Shown here piece by piece: positions 42,954 to 54,410 of a stretch of DNA of 64,000 nucleotides. The notes below the pieces were generated by a model, which saw nothing but the letters and a program-made list of their open reading frames with translations, was not told the DNA's origin and made no database searches. Origin of the DNA: Apoderus coryli (taxonomy: Eukaryota; Arthropoda; Insecta; Coleoptera; Attelabidae); NCBI GenBank assembly GCA_911728435.2, contig OU452207.1, forward strand, positions 15,339,682-15,403,681, given 5' to 3'. The translations under genes were made by a program, and so were the position numbers. Every line of letters starts with the position of its first letter. Positions within the stretch are counted from its first letter, which is position 1.

Positions 42954-45864
42954 TGTTACGGGCTAAAGGCATCCACAGAATATAACTGTTTAAACTGGCG
43001 GAATGAGAGATCTTCAATGCATATGATGAATATTTATTTATAAAATCGTAACATACCTTAAAGTAATCATGAACGAATAATTTCGCTACTATTGTACTAC
43101 TTAATTTTATTTAAAAAGCATCCAGATAAATGCGATGACACGCAATACCAACCGCTGTCTCACAACAGTACCAAACAAGCTCTGAGCGTTACAGCTTTGG
43201 GGATGATCATGGATCCAACAAGTTTGCACCTAAAAGAAATGGAAAAGAGAATCATTTAATAGCACGAACGGTTCATTCAGGGAGAAACATGGTTGTGAAA
43301 TTGATGGAGCGTACCTTCTTACGGTTGACCACTGTTTACATCTTCACATAGTGCCTGGATAATAGCTGGCCTGGACTATGAATTTGCTCATCCAATGCAT
43401 TCACTAAAATATATATATATTTTCATTACCTATTTCTTTAAAATATCATTAAATATCAAAATTTCTGCTTTGTTTACAATAATAAATAATTGTTGTTATT
43501 AATTGGGGTTATTTGCAATAAATAATCTGATATGTTGAAAGACAGCTGACAATTGAGGGATGTATTGGAACATTTGGACTATTCCGTTTCTTATTTTGGG
43601 GCCTACTGTTGTTGTTTTGGTCTTCGGCTGGTCGTAGATTCGTGTCCGATTTATTCAATTAGTTGTTCTGAGATCGTTCGATCAGCGGTGTAATTACCGG
43701 TTCGGAGGAATAATTATGGTTCGCAGACACGGGGATGTTGTGATGGTGTTCATTGGAAAAGGAACAAGGAAAACGTGCATTATCACCCAGCCCTAATCTG
43801 ACGTGGGGGCAGGCTGACGGTGCAAGATTTTGACACATAAAACGGTACTCGTTCATTTTGGTTTCGGAGGGTCCTACCTGAAAGGTGTATGAAGTAATAA
43901 TCCACCCAATTTTCGTGAAGTATAATATTTTCAACAAATAAGGGCAGCAAATTGTAGTTTTGTAACTCAAGAGAGTTGTTTGCCTCAGCGGAGCGCTGGA
44001 TTGAAAGTTGAAATTATATTAAGTACGTGCTTTACAAATATACCCTCCTAACCTGATCACCACGAGGCCATCTACCATCTTAGGTGAGTGTCACTTACTA
44101 TAATCAGGCAAAATAAGTATATTTTCTGTGCAACAATTTAAATTACTTACCATTTCGGATGAGGCTATTATAATAGTGTTTTCGATTAGGCCTCAAAAGC
44201 CACCCTCAGCATCACCGCGGAGCGGCTGAAGCGTTTGTCAGACCCTGAGTCAGGGGCACGAGTTGTGCGAAGAATTAACCAGATACTATCGGTATAAGCG
44301 AATTTCAGCACGTGTCTGATACAGTGCAGGCAGTCGAATTCATCGGAGCAGGGTCCTGGCATTGTTAGTCATCCGAGGTTGGTGTCGTGCAAGACAGACT
44401 GGACACGATCTTCGTCCGAGCGGCGTGTGAGTACCCAACTCGAGTAGAACTTCATCAAACTTAAACCAGGTATTTTAGTGAAGTAGGTACAGCATTCCTC
44501 AGTGTCACTTTGCTGTAATTGTTTCTGAATCAATGCATATATATTACCATTAACGTTAGTACTTTATCCTGTAACTTCACACTTGTTTTTTTTTTTTGTC
44601 AGTGACCTGAAATAGTTCACTTAGTGAAATAACTTTAAACTTGGCCGTGGTGGCTTTTCATATTATTTTCTCTTTTTTTTTTGTGAACACACAAGCGTAT
44701 CACTAGAACCGCTTTACGGTGGATAAACTTGGATTTATTGTTTTAATATTGTTATTATATATTGGGTATTTCTTTTAGTAGAAGAGTATTACTTACCTTT
44801 CAGGAATTGTGTGTATTTTATGTTGTGTAAACCTCGTATGATCATACCTAGGTAACAGTACCACGTTGAGTAAATGTTAATTGTTTAAAATACGCGCTAA
44901 CTATATAGAATAATTGCGTCACGATTTTTATACATTTAAATAGTACTGTGCGCATGTTTAAGGCGGCACAGGTACAGATAATCATTTCCAATAAATCCGC
45001 CATCCTCTCTTGGACTCAATATTGGGTTTTTTTAATTACCACTTTGGTTTTATAATTTCATAACCTCACTTTTAATCTCACCAATCGATTAACTGTCATT
45101 TTAATATTTATCGGCGCTTCTTAATTGATGGTCCACATAGTAGGGAGTGCATAAGCTCCGCTAGAGATTACGACGCATGCGCACACATATCCAAGTATAA
45201 GAATTCAAAAATTTGAATGTGTATTGTTGATATTATGTTTAATTAATTGTAGAGTACAGTTGAGTTTGTCGGCTATAAGGTTTATAATATATTTACAAAT
45301 TATTATTATAGATTTATATATTTACAAGGCAATATTATAGGTTATATATTTATTTACAAAGAATTATTATTATAGATTATATATTTACACAAGCATTATC
45401 ATAGGTTATATATTTACAAAGATTTATTATAGGGTTTATATTTACTACTAAAAATTATAGGTTATATTTATTTACACATTGTTTATAGGTTATATTTACA
45501 CATTGTTCAATTTAATTACTTTAAAATTTCTATTAATAAATTTCTGATTCGGGATCATTTTGGATACGGTGTTATTTACTTTCCCTCTTAGTGAGTTCCC
45601 GTTTTCTTTATAGTACTATCGATCGATCCTTTTATACAGGGGCATTTTTGAAACGGGTGGCGTCCAGGCAGTTTTGTTCCACTCCCAATCTCTGATTGAG
45701 CTAGGCCATTAAGTAAAAGGATCGATGATAATATAAGGAGATAATGCCATCTCTGATTTAGGAAGGATCAGGAAATAAATTTTCTTTTAGTTTTGCCACC
45801 CGTGAATTTTTGTTTTGCTTGCTGCTGCGCACCGAAATTACAAAAGGTTCGCAGAAGCGTAGCA
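42954..45864 (+). repeat. 3' LTR (2,911 bp)
   Basis: Same length as the 5' LTR and aligned at a constant offset of 8,543 bp at both ends. Differences noticed are listed under the 5' LTR. Confidence 0.93.
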
Positions 45865-45868
45865 ACTT

Positions 45869-47290
45869 ATCGCTGATAATGTTATGCAGCATGTCTAAAA
45901 GTCTTAAAAAAATAGAGAAATACATTTTTGATTCACCCCGTATATAAATTTAAAACCTATGCTAAAAATTTCTCTTTTAAAGTAAATAAAGTCACCTATC
46001 GTGTTAAAAAAAATGGTAAAAAAATAGAGAAATACATTTTTGATTCACCCTGTATATAAATTTAAAGCCTATGCTAAAAATTTCTCTTTTAAAGAAAATA
46101 AAAAGTCACTTATCGCTGATAAGGTTCTGGCGCATGTCTAAAAGTCTTAAAAAAATAGAGAAATACATTTTTGATTCACCCCGTATATAAATTTAAAACC
46201 TATGCTAAAAATTTCTCTTTTAAAGAAAATAAAGTCACCTATCGTGTTAAAAAAAATGGTAAAAAAATAGATAAATACATTTTTGATTCACCCTGTATAT
46301 AAATTTAAAACCTATGCTAAAAATTTCTCTTTTAAAGAAAATAAAAAGGTACTTATCGCTGATAATGTTATGCAGCATGTCTAAAAGTCTTAAAAAAATA
46401 GAGAAATACATTTTTGATTCACCCCGTATATAAATTTAAAACCTATGCTAAAAATTTCTCTTTTAAAGAAAATAAAGTCACCTATCGTGTTAAAAAAAAT
46501 GGTAAAAAAATTGAGAAATACATTTTTGATTCACCCTGTATATAAATTTAAAACCTATGCTAAAAATTTCTCTTTTAAAGAAAATAAAAAGGTACTTATC
46601 GCTGATAATGTTATGCAGCATGTCTAAAAGTCTTAAAAAAATAGAGAAATACATTTTTGATTCACCCCGTATATAAATTTAAAACCTATGCTAAAAATTT
46701 CTCTTTTAAAGAAAATAAAGTCACCTATCGTGTTAAAAAAAATGGTAAAAAAATAGAGAAATACATTTTTGATTCACCCTGTATATAAATTTAAAACCTA
46801 TGCTAAAAATTTCTCTTTTAAAGAAAATAAAAAGGTACTTATCGCTGATAATGTTATGCAGCATGTCTAAAAGTCTTAAAAAAATAGAGAAATACATTTT
46901 TGATTCACCCCGTATATAAATTTAAAACCTATGCTAAAAATTTCTCTTTTAAAGAAAAAAAAATCACCTATCGTGTTAAAAAAAATGGTAAAAAAATAGA
47001 GAAATACATTTTTGATTCACCCTGTATATAAATTTAAAACCTATGCTAAAAATTTCTCTTTTAAAGAAAATAAAAAGGTACTTATCGCTGATAATGTTAT
47101 GCAGCATGTCTAAAAGTCTTAAAAAAATAGAGAAATACATTTTTGATTCACCCCGTATATAAATTTAAAACCTATGCTAAAAATTTCTCTTTTAAAGAAA
47201 ATAAAGTCACCTATCGTGTTAAAAAAAATGGTAAAAAAATAGAGAAATACATTTTTGATTCACCCTGTATATAAATTTAAAGCCTATGCT
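45869..47290 (+). repeat. 243-bp higher-order satellite, right of retrotransposon
   Basis: ACTTATCGCT words occur at 45,865, 46,108, 46,351, 46,594, 46,837 and 47,080: an exact 243-bp period. Each 243-bp unit is a dimer of related halves, one with GTCACCTATCGTGTTAAAAAAAATGG and one with ACTTATCGCTGATAATGTTATGCAGC. Both contain CCTATGCTAAAAATTTCTC and the TTTTTGATTCACCC word also found in the 124/130-bp satellites, so the two families are related. Confidence 0.92.
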
Positions 47291-47299
47291 AAAAATTTC

Positions 47300-48050
47300 T
47301 CTTTTAAAGAAAATATTCCTTTTTTGTCCTTAAAAAATTTTATACTAAATACCTACTATAAATATATTAGTTAGGTATTTTAAATCTGCTAGCCTAAAAA
47401 TGGCTGCCGATCATCATTTTATAAACCTACCACATCTGTCTATTTGAAAATCGTTGGTGTTCAATTAACGTTAACGTTAATAGCGGCGGACGTTAATTTT
47501 AGGACTATCTGTCTATCTATTTTGGCTTCGTTGGTTTGTCATAATTTGGCAGAATTTTGTTCTGACGTTGGTGTCCCTTATTTTTGTTTGGTTGACACTT
47601 CTAGTTTCACGTCATAAATAAATAGGTTATATTATGGGGCTTGGAGGTTAAAAGTAAACAGTAGTAGTATGCATTGTAACTATATTTGATAAAAATAAAC
47701 TGTGCTGGCTGTATCCTACTGTGAAAGGGCAAGAGGCCAATAATAGTTAGTACTCGCTTAGGCGGTAACTTAAAAAAAAAAACGAAATAACTTGAAGCAT
47801 TCAAAATATGGACCTACAGGCAAGAGACAGAAATCAATTTGGAAATGGAAATTTGGTCGTCAGCATCCGCTAATAATAATAATACGTGGTGTATAAAATA
47901 AAAAGTGTAGTTAATTCTATATTGATTTGTTGTGTTTACGGTTTATAATTTTTGTATAAAAACATGATAAGTACTATTTACACAGAATATTATTTATTCT
48001 GTGCTATTTATATGAATATATATAATGGCTATACTTACTTTAAGACTTAA
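47300..48050 (+). repeat. Middle block shared with array unit 1
   Basis: Closely matches 20,190-21,030, including TACTAAATACCTACTATAAATATATTAG, TTAACGTTAACGTTAATAGCGGCGGACG and AGGCGGTAACTT segments. No coding function seen. A GTAGGTAGGTAGGT microsatellite lies just after it (48,137-48,150). Confidence 0.85.
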
Positions 48051-49260
48051 ACTTAACAAAATTACGTACCTATTTTGTTTCATTGAATGTTTTTGATCTA
48101 GGTCATCATCTGTAATTAGTTTTTGGACAAAAACAGGTAGGTAGGTAGGTAATAAGACTTGTATTTTATCCAATTATTTGTAACGTAAGAATAAATTCGG
48201 TATCAGGAAATTAAAACTAAATGTAGGCATTTTAATTTAATTTAGTAGTGGAATTTGTAAATTAAAAAAGAAACCCTAATTTTTTGGTAAATAAATCGTA
48301 AGATAAACAATATGACGTCATCCAAAACATATGATCAAATTCTCTCGGTCTTAGCTTAGATACGTACGTCGTACGTATGACGTCATTTTAAATAATAGCA
48401 TTGTTCCACAGATGACAATAAGTCCACTTATATCAAGCTGCGAATATTTGTGATAAAGTGAAGCAAAATTAAATAAATAAATAAAAACAAATAATACTGC
48501 TTTAATTCACATGCAGCCAGCGTAAGTATGTACCTACAGATATTGTGAAATCCGTCAGAACTCACTACTACAACTCAATTCAGCTGAGCTAAATTTGCAT
48601 ATTATCACCTAGGTAACTCACTTCAATTTCTAACTCTATAAAATAACCTATTAGATGTTGTAATGCAGAATAAGAACCTAACCTCTTTTTATCGATAACA
48701 CCTGTGGAAAAATTTATTTTATTTATATTTATAAATAATAATAAATAGTAAAATTATTTAATAATGGTTTATGTGGGAGCATGGCAACACAGTAAAATAA
48801 CACAACAGTTTATTTCCTCTTTCCGTGAACAGGGCGACATCTAAAAAAAAAATGTGTTTGTCATTCTTAAGATTTTTTTTGATTTTTCTCGCATTTTTCA
48901 ACTAATTCTACAAATGTGTTTGGTATGAAAGTGTTTAAAATTATGTGCGCTAATAATTACATGTGTTTTTAAAGAGTGTCATTGTATATTTATTTGGAAA
49001 AATGTAAAAGAACGTTATGTGTGACAGCTGAACTAAAATTAGATTTGTCAGTTTTAAGGAATATACCAGTCGCATTTAAGGTATAATAGCTTAATAAAAA
49101 TTAACGAAAAACACAATAATTGGGAATACAGGATATGAAAAAGGCACAGAGGCGTGCCAAATATGCTTGTACGTAACTTTAAAATTGTTTTTGTATTTAT
49201 CCACAGCACCAAAACAGGTATTTATTTCAAAGTAATAGCAGTACTTTATAGGGCTTTTTT
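48051..49260. other. Unit-6-specific DNA, no gene seen
   Basis: AT-rich sequence not repeated elsewhere in the window except for end-block similarities after 49,260. ACGTACGTCGTACGTATGACGTC near 48,362-48,385 is locally palindromic. Confidence 0.4.
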
Positions 49261-49407
49261 CTTGAATTTCCTCGTAGAAAAAGTTGCCATATAGGAATCA
49301 CTCTTGGAACGCCTCCGGCGTTCCTTTGCGTTTATTCGCACACAACTTTGTGCTTTTTTTTCTCATTTTAGAAAGAAACGCGAAGATCACTCGTTAGTAT
49401 ATATTAA

Positions 49408-50164
49408 TTATGAAATGAAGAATACCCATGTAGTATACCAAGCAGGGCTGATCCCCAACAAGTCAACTTTCAAGTCGAATTTTTTTTGTCATGTACACTT
49501 ACGTGCACTCAATCCGTGGACACACTGTACATTTATTGCAGGTATTTTTCATATTGAAAATTTTTCTCCAAAATTCGGTACAGTCATCACTGGAATTTGA
49601 CAAATAATAATGCCTTTATTTTTTGACAAAAAAAAACAGAAAATGTATAATTCTATATCTTAATCTACCAAAAAATTGTCAAAAAAAGGGGGAAGTTCAC
49701 ATAGCAGCTACCACTCAGTGTTTACTTTTTCAAAATCGCATTGAAGTTGGGGAAAAAAATCCAAATACTGCAATAGATCGCACATTTCTTGCCTTAACAA
49801 CTCCTGGTGCAAAATTTGAGCAAATTGTAGATATTTATCATCAAAATTGAACCTTTTTTTGATTTGTATACTCAATTCAATATAAAAATTTAAAGCGTGT
49901 TTAAAAAACCCTTCAATTTCAAATTAGCCGTACTAGGAAGTTCCTGTTGGACTGGAACCACTTATGGCGTGAGATGCAAAGGTGTTAAATTGCAGAGCTC
50001 ACGACTGTTTTCCTAGCTTCGTTGCCCGCCCCTTACCAGCTTGCAGTTGGTCTTAAAGACTTCCGTGTTTAGCAGAAATCTTGAGCTCGATTTTAGATGA
50101 GCAAATAAGGCTAAGGGAAATACCCGTTGGAAAATATAAATAATATAATTTTACAGAAAATTTG
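49408..50164. other. Right flank of the array, no gene seen
   Basis: Begins with TTATGAAATGAAGAA, similar to the left flank (TTATTATGAAGAA before 19,038), which may be chance. Short open frames here have no recognisable similarity. Confidence 0.35.
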
Positions 50165-50275
50165 TAAATCTTTCGCCCCTTTGAGCGATTTACGATTGCA
50201 ATTGTGATCGAAGAGACACTCAATCTTTTCGATCACAATTGCAATCGTAAATCGCTCAAAGGGGCGAAAGATTTA
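50165..50275. repeat. Perfect hairpin, 48-bp arms, 15-nt loop
   Basis: 50,165-50,212 and 50,228-50,275 are exact reverse complements over 48 bases with GAGACACTCAATCTT between. Arms begin TAAATCTTTCGCCCC. The arms include GCGATTTACGATTGCAATTG. With TA at both outer ends it could be a minimal mariner/Harbinger-like foldback element, a small-RNA hairpin, or an inverted duplication. Confidence 0.95.
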
Positions 50276-50479
50276 TTCGCATTGAAGTGAAACCACATAA
50301 CAGGACTGTTTCGGTTTTCTTTGAAAAGCTGCCAAAACACGACAGAGGTAACAACTTCCAGTATTTTTTTACGACCCGATGTATCCTTTTGTCATCTTTT
50401 AGAGATTAAGGTTCATGTGGCGGTTTATTAACTATAGGGTGTTCCAACATCGCCTCGATACCAGATTTAGTGGCAAAAT

Positions 50480-50795
50480 GTTTTAAATACCTTGGGCTTT
50501 TTTATCTTTCCTTTATTGCTGGAATTGATAGCCCTTTTCCTATATTCTGGAGAAACGTGCTTCTACTATGTGTGGGTTTGACCTCAGCTGGATTATTTTC
50601 ACTATAAATTATGTAACTTCCCAAAGCAGCAACATCTATCATATTGTAGAACACCGCAAGAGGCCAACGAAGTGTTTTACTTTTTGTCGAAAAGGATGTA
50701 ACCATTTTACCCAAATTATCAACTGCTCCTTTGGTCGAGGTGTAATACTGTAATAAAACGAACGGGCAATGGAATTTCCTGTTGTCCGGCCCTGT
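50480..50795 (-). pseudogene. piggyBac-like transposase fragment (RNase H-fold end)
   Basis: The minus-strand frame reads YYTSTKGAVDNLGKMVTSFS then TLRWPLAVFYNMIDVAALGS and YIIYSENNP, followed by FLQNIGKGLSIPAI. This is the end of the DDE_Tnp_1_7 (piggyBac) catalytic domain: KGGVD, the W-P-L/M block and the tyrosine/Asn-rich helix. N-terminal catalytic Asp segments and the C-terminal Cys-rich finger are missing next to it. Confidence 0.8.
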
Positions 50796-50799
50796 GGTT

Positions 50800-52100
50800 A
50801 TGTCTGAGTTTTATGGTTTATATTAGTTTGGGAATATTATTTGGGTAGATTATATACAAATATTTTAAACTCAGTCATAAAAGTGTAAGGGTATAATTTC
50901 TGTTTATCTTGTCTTCCTTTGATATGGGTTTTACAACCTCTGCAAGTAAAGTGCCTATGATAAAGAATTATCTAGAAAAAAACCTTTTTTTTTGTTTAAT
51001 ATCCGTTGAAAGGTAATAAGATAAATAGGACTGGAAACAGATGGACCGTGTTTTTCTTATTCGAGGAATGACATGTTTGAAATAACCGTTGGCCTAACAT
51101 TTAAAATGCCTTTTTCTGATTGGTTAATTTTCATTTTTGTATTACCTGTTATTTAACTTTTATGAGGCATGCTAGAAAGGAATAAGACTTTAAGGACAGA
51201 ATGGTCCTGGTCTTGGTTGAATAAAGAAGTGTTTTCTCTAATTATAAATGTTAAATTAAATATTTTAATTTGTTTTTGAACTTAGTAAATTATCAGTTAA
51301 GAATTATTTTCTAGTTTTTGTTTAAAGACTAAGTTCATTTCTTTTTATTCGGAAATTGTGATTTGTATAAAGTTCCGTAAGTTTTGATATACTTTTAATT
51401 GAAGGCCTTTTTGTTTAATCAGTTTTTGTTATGTAAAGTTTAAAGTTATTTTTTAGTAATTGAAATAAATTCCGTTTTCACTAGTATGTTAAAGTCTCTC
51501 GTATAGGATTTAATATAATTATTCGAATTATATTAATTTTTTTCTATTTTTAAGTAGTACAAGTAATAACTACGATTTTGTTTTAAATTCTCATTATTGC
51601 TTAATTGTTTTATTCTTTCTCTTTCTTTTATTTATACATATTTATTTCTTTATTGTTATTAAATGTTATTAAATTTCTTTAATTAGTTTTAATTATTAAA
51701 TTAGTTGTTTTTAGCCCAAAAATTATGTGTTTCATTTCTAATAAAGTTATCAATAAATTAGTGACAAAAAGGTCAACCAATTAAACATTACTCTTTAGTT
51801 AAAGTCGGTGACCGATAGTGATAAATACTATATTGGTAAGTAAATTTTGCATTACTTCAATACAGATTAATAAAGCTTATTTTAGTTAGTTGTTTGTTCA
51901 TATAATAATTTGATTCTGTTATTATTCAAGGTGATATTCTTTGTTTGTTCTTCTTTATTTTAAACCGCTCGTAAGATATTGAATCGAACCCGTAACCAAT
52001 TGAATAGCATATCGGAGTTCATTTGGACGAAACTATAACATTAGTATTCTTCTGAATGTATATAACATCCGCTAATTACAATACGGTTACAATACATTAT
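50800..52100. other. No gene seen
   Basis: AT-rich spacer. It may be decayed internal piggyBac sequence between the catalytic fragment and the acidic exon at 52,105, but nothing is readable. Confidence 0.35.
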
Positions 52101-52104
52101 GATT

Positions 52105-52394
52105 TCATTCCGCTTCATATAGGTACGCTCTGCTTTCTTGTTGGTTTCCATGTTTATTTGTACGAGTTTGTAGAGGCGGTGTTTCACTGGAACTCAGAGC
52201 TTCATCGTCGCTGCTGCTGTCATCATTATTGGTTTCGTCTATCTCAATTTCAACGTCTGGATCCTTGAAAGTATCGTCTACGTCAGATAACTCCTCGAAA
52301 TCATTTCGCTGGTCACTCCGATGTGGTAGTCCCCCATTTTCCGAATCAGATTCTACATCACTATCAGCACTTTTTGTTCGCCACTTATTAGACT
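52105..52394 (-). CDS. Acidic exon, possibly piggyBac transposase N-terminus
   Basis: A minus-strand open frame without ATG, so easily missed. It follows a good splice acceptor (TATCTTTCTAG) and reads SNKWRTKSADSDVESDSENG, DFEELSDVDDTFKDPDVEIE and NDDSSSDDEALSSSETPP before stop TGA at 52,105-52,107. Strong Asp/Glu/Ser bias over about 90 codons without a stop, in AT-rich DNA, supports real coding origin. Acidic N-termini like this occur in piggyBac transposases, and a piggyBac fragment lies 1.3 kb downstream on the same strand, but other nuclear proteins would also fit. Confidence 0.35.
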
Positions 52395-52670
52395 AGAAAG
52401 ATATTTTTGCTGGTGCTCGTAGGTGAGTCTATAATAAATAAAATAATAAATATAGGATTATTTATGACTCTATATTTTAAAAAGCTATATGGGAATATCA
52501 ATTATTTCGTAACTACATAATGAAAGTCAATATCCACCCTACCTTTTAAACTCCAACTACCATAAATCCTTCATTGTTTTGAAAAGTTAATTTCACATTG
52601 AATTAAATCTTAGAAAAAACTAATACACTTTTTCCACTAAACGTTGATATCAACAAATTGGCAAATAAAT

Positions 52671-53519
52671 TTAAGAATACCAATTTATACATCCATACTC
52701 TACTAATATTTTGTGGGTTTTTACTTGTAGGTAAGTACCTAAGAGTGCACAAGAGGTATAAAAATTATGCGTGCACATAAGGGTTAAATCTTGAATAAGT
52801 TCTTTTTGGAAATATGGTGCCAAAATACTAACGAGTTGAGTTGCTTTCTTTCGTTTTATATACATTTCTTTGCATATTCCATTAATCAGGAAAATATTCT
52901 TTTCTAATGCAGGTACAGAGTCCATCAGTAAAAAGGGTAAATTTTGCACACATAAGAACGCAGCAATTTTTAGTTCTGCCCTTTTTATTAGTCTGGTTTT
53001 ATCATCCTTTCTGTGCATAAAATTCTCTACAGACAATGTACGTTGTGCAGCTTCATATTTTTTTAAATGTATAGAGTGCATTTCGTGTCTTTTTAAAAAA
53101 AAAATTCACTTACTTTTATGAGACATATTTTGCAGAATGGAAATTTCATTGTCATGTCCAACCAAGCAAAGTGGGTTAAGGTGTGGTTTCCAAAGTTTTC
53201 TTTTTTTTCTAACTACATCATTTTCCACAACTTCATTAGTATCTTCTGATAACTCAGCTGAATCATCTTGGTCTCCACCTCCACAATCAGTCTCATTCTC
53301 CATGGTACTCGTATTCAGACTACTACTGGGTTTGGATTCAATTTCTTGAGTGTTCGTCATTGATGAGCTAGCTGTATAACCTATAAGTTCACTAGAAGTT
53401 TCATTAGAAGAAATACAAGAAGTAGGTTTATCTAACTTGAATATCCACCTGAAATAAAGATTGTCTCTCATGTAGGTAGAGCTTCACAAATTAACATTGT
53501 GAACCACTTACTTGTCCAT
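52671..53519 (-). pseudogene. hAT-like/BED-type transposase gene, 5' part, nonsense codon
   Basis: Predicted exon 1 is ATGGACAA (53,519-53,512), followed by donor GTAAGT; a 63-bp intron (53,511-53,449) ends TTTCAG; exon 2 continues WIFKLDKPTSC, a Ser/Asp/Glu-rich linker (GGGDQDDSAELSEDTNE), a basic KKRKLWKPH and a Cys/His region ending HEMHSIHLKKYEAA that fits a BED-like zinc finger. Then RAELKIAAFLCVQNLPF and ICKEMYIKRKKATQLV match the segment that precedes the catalytic core in hAT-type transposases and related host genes. One in-frame TGA at about 53,105-53,107 interrupts the finger, and the core is missing downstream. The joined frame MDK-WIF across the splice is well supported. Confidence 0.5.
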
Positions 53520-53839
53520 TGCTACTTTGAAAAAAAAAATTCTTGTGACTTTTTTCTTCTTTCCTTCCTTTCCCGTTCTACATTTTTTATGTTCTAAAAT
53601 TATTGTTTAAATACAATTTATGTTTTTTACTTTCAAGTTTAAAGAGTTATTAAAGTATTCTTGGGATTACATCTTACATTACCTACATATATTTACATCA
53701 TAGAATCATATTATGATTCACAATTTACATAATAATAATTTATGACATTTAAGACTGATGACAACGACAAAAAAAAATTGTGGCAATTATTCTTTCTTCT
53801 CCTTTTTAATATGATTTTCTGTCCAAAATCGACTTCCAA

Positions 53840-54410
53840 TCATCCTTCTTTTATTATATGGACTTCTTCATCAGCTATGTTTACAATTTCAAAATTAATT
53901 TCACTAGTACACGGATCTATGATTAAATGCTCTTCAGAAGAGTAATAATTATGGTCCTCAACTTCTTTGCTCTCCTGGGTTATTTTTTCAGTCAAATTAG
54001 CATCACAGTCATATGAATTTGGAAGCCCTGAAACTTGGATATCACCCATAATGTTTTTTATTGCTTCGTCTATTTCTGTAATTAGGGGTGGTACATACTG
54101 ACCACCGCCAGTCTTATTGATCTCTACCTTCACTCTGGAAAACTTCTCTTTTGTTTTCTGTTTCAGGTTTCTAAACTTTTCTTTTAGGACTTTTGCTGAT
54201 CTTCTGTCATTTGAGGTGCATTGCGAATTAAATTCGTCAGCGACTTATTTCCAAGTTTTTTTTTTCTTTCCATGTGTTCACATCGCTTTTTTTTATTTTC
54301 AATAATGTTCTTGTGTTTATATTAATAAGAGATACCAACAAATGCTCCTCGTCTTTGGAAAAATTTACTGACCCTTTTTTAGATTTCGGGGTCGTCGCCG
54401 TATTCATCAT
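53840..54410 (-). pseudogene. Myb/SANT-like DNA-binding protein (MSANTD3-like), broken
   Basis: The start is at ATGATG (54,410). It reads KKGSVNFSKDEEHLLVSLI, then after a homopolymer frameshift and a TAA near 54,235, VADEFNSQCTSNDRRSAKVL, KFRNLKQKTKEKFSRVK and TGGGQYVPPLITEIDEAIKN, then an acidic end. This is the Myb_DNA-bind_5/MSANTD-type trihelix domain with its characteristic TGGG-x-PPP-like tail and following LPN-x-Y-D. Such proteins are either host regulators or second ORFs of DNA transposons. A run of ten A at the frameshift could also be a sequencing error, but the nearby stop argues for a pseudogene. Confidence 0.6.

Larger units (their letters stand above)
34411..45864 (+). mobile_element. 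Complete Ty3/Gypsy LTR retrotransposon with 2.9-kb LTRs
   Basis: An 11,454-bp element: two 2,911-bp LTRs, primer-binding site, gag, pol (protease, RT, RNase H, integrase), polypurine tract, no env. It is flanked by a 4-bp target duplication ACTT (34,407-34,410 and 45,865-45,868). Termini are TGTTAC...GTAGCA. The very long LTRs and the gag type resemble the Osvaldo/Ulysses/Woot group (Woot is known from Tribolium); this assignment is inference. Reading frames look intact and the LTRs are almost identical, so it is young and possibly active. Confidence 0.92.
19038..49407 (+). mobile_element. Head-to-tail tandem array of six Helitron-like units
   Basis: Six units abut with no spacer. Each begins with CAAGAAATCCC (hairpin, then GTGGTAGTTTTATCTAT and an A-rich tract) and ends in TTAA. 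Junctions are at 22,494/22,495, 25,656/25,657, 26,881/26,882, 30,593/30,594 and 33,645/33,646. The outer left end at 19,038 and outer right end at 49,407 are preceded by A and followed by T, the same A|T setting as the solitary copy at 10,572-11,973. Head-to-tail multimers without spacer are a known outcome for rolling-circle elements. No Rep/helicase gene is present. Unit orientation is defined here by the CAAG end as left. Confidence 0.7.
33646..49407 (+). mobile_element. Array unit 6, interrupted by an LTR retrotransposon
   Basis: Left end AAGAAATCCC (first C changed), A-rich tract, a different satellite type (243-bp period), the middle block shared with unit 1 (about 47,300-48,050), unique DNA (48,100-49,260) and the type-B end block with GGAACGCC-TCC-GGCGTTCC and ATATATTAA at 49,407. 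Without the 11,454-bp retrotransposon and one 4-bp target copy it would be about 4.3 kb. It mixes the middle of unit 1 with the end of units 2-5, so it is a mosaic. Confidence 0.65.

Noticed and set aside
19020..49425. TTATGAA-type similarity of the two array flanks as a target duplication
   Set aside because: Match is short and AT-rich, and the solitary copy in the LINE shows insertion without duplication.
49623..49850. 75-codon ORF right of the array
   Set aside because: No recognisable domain, no support from neighbours; could be chance in AT-rich DNA.
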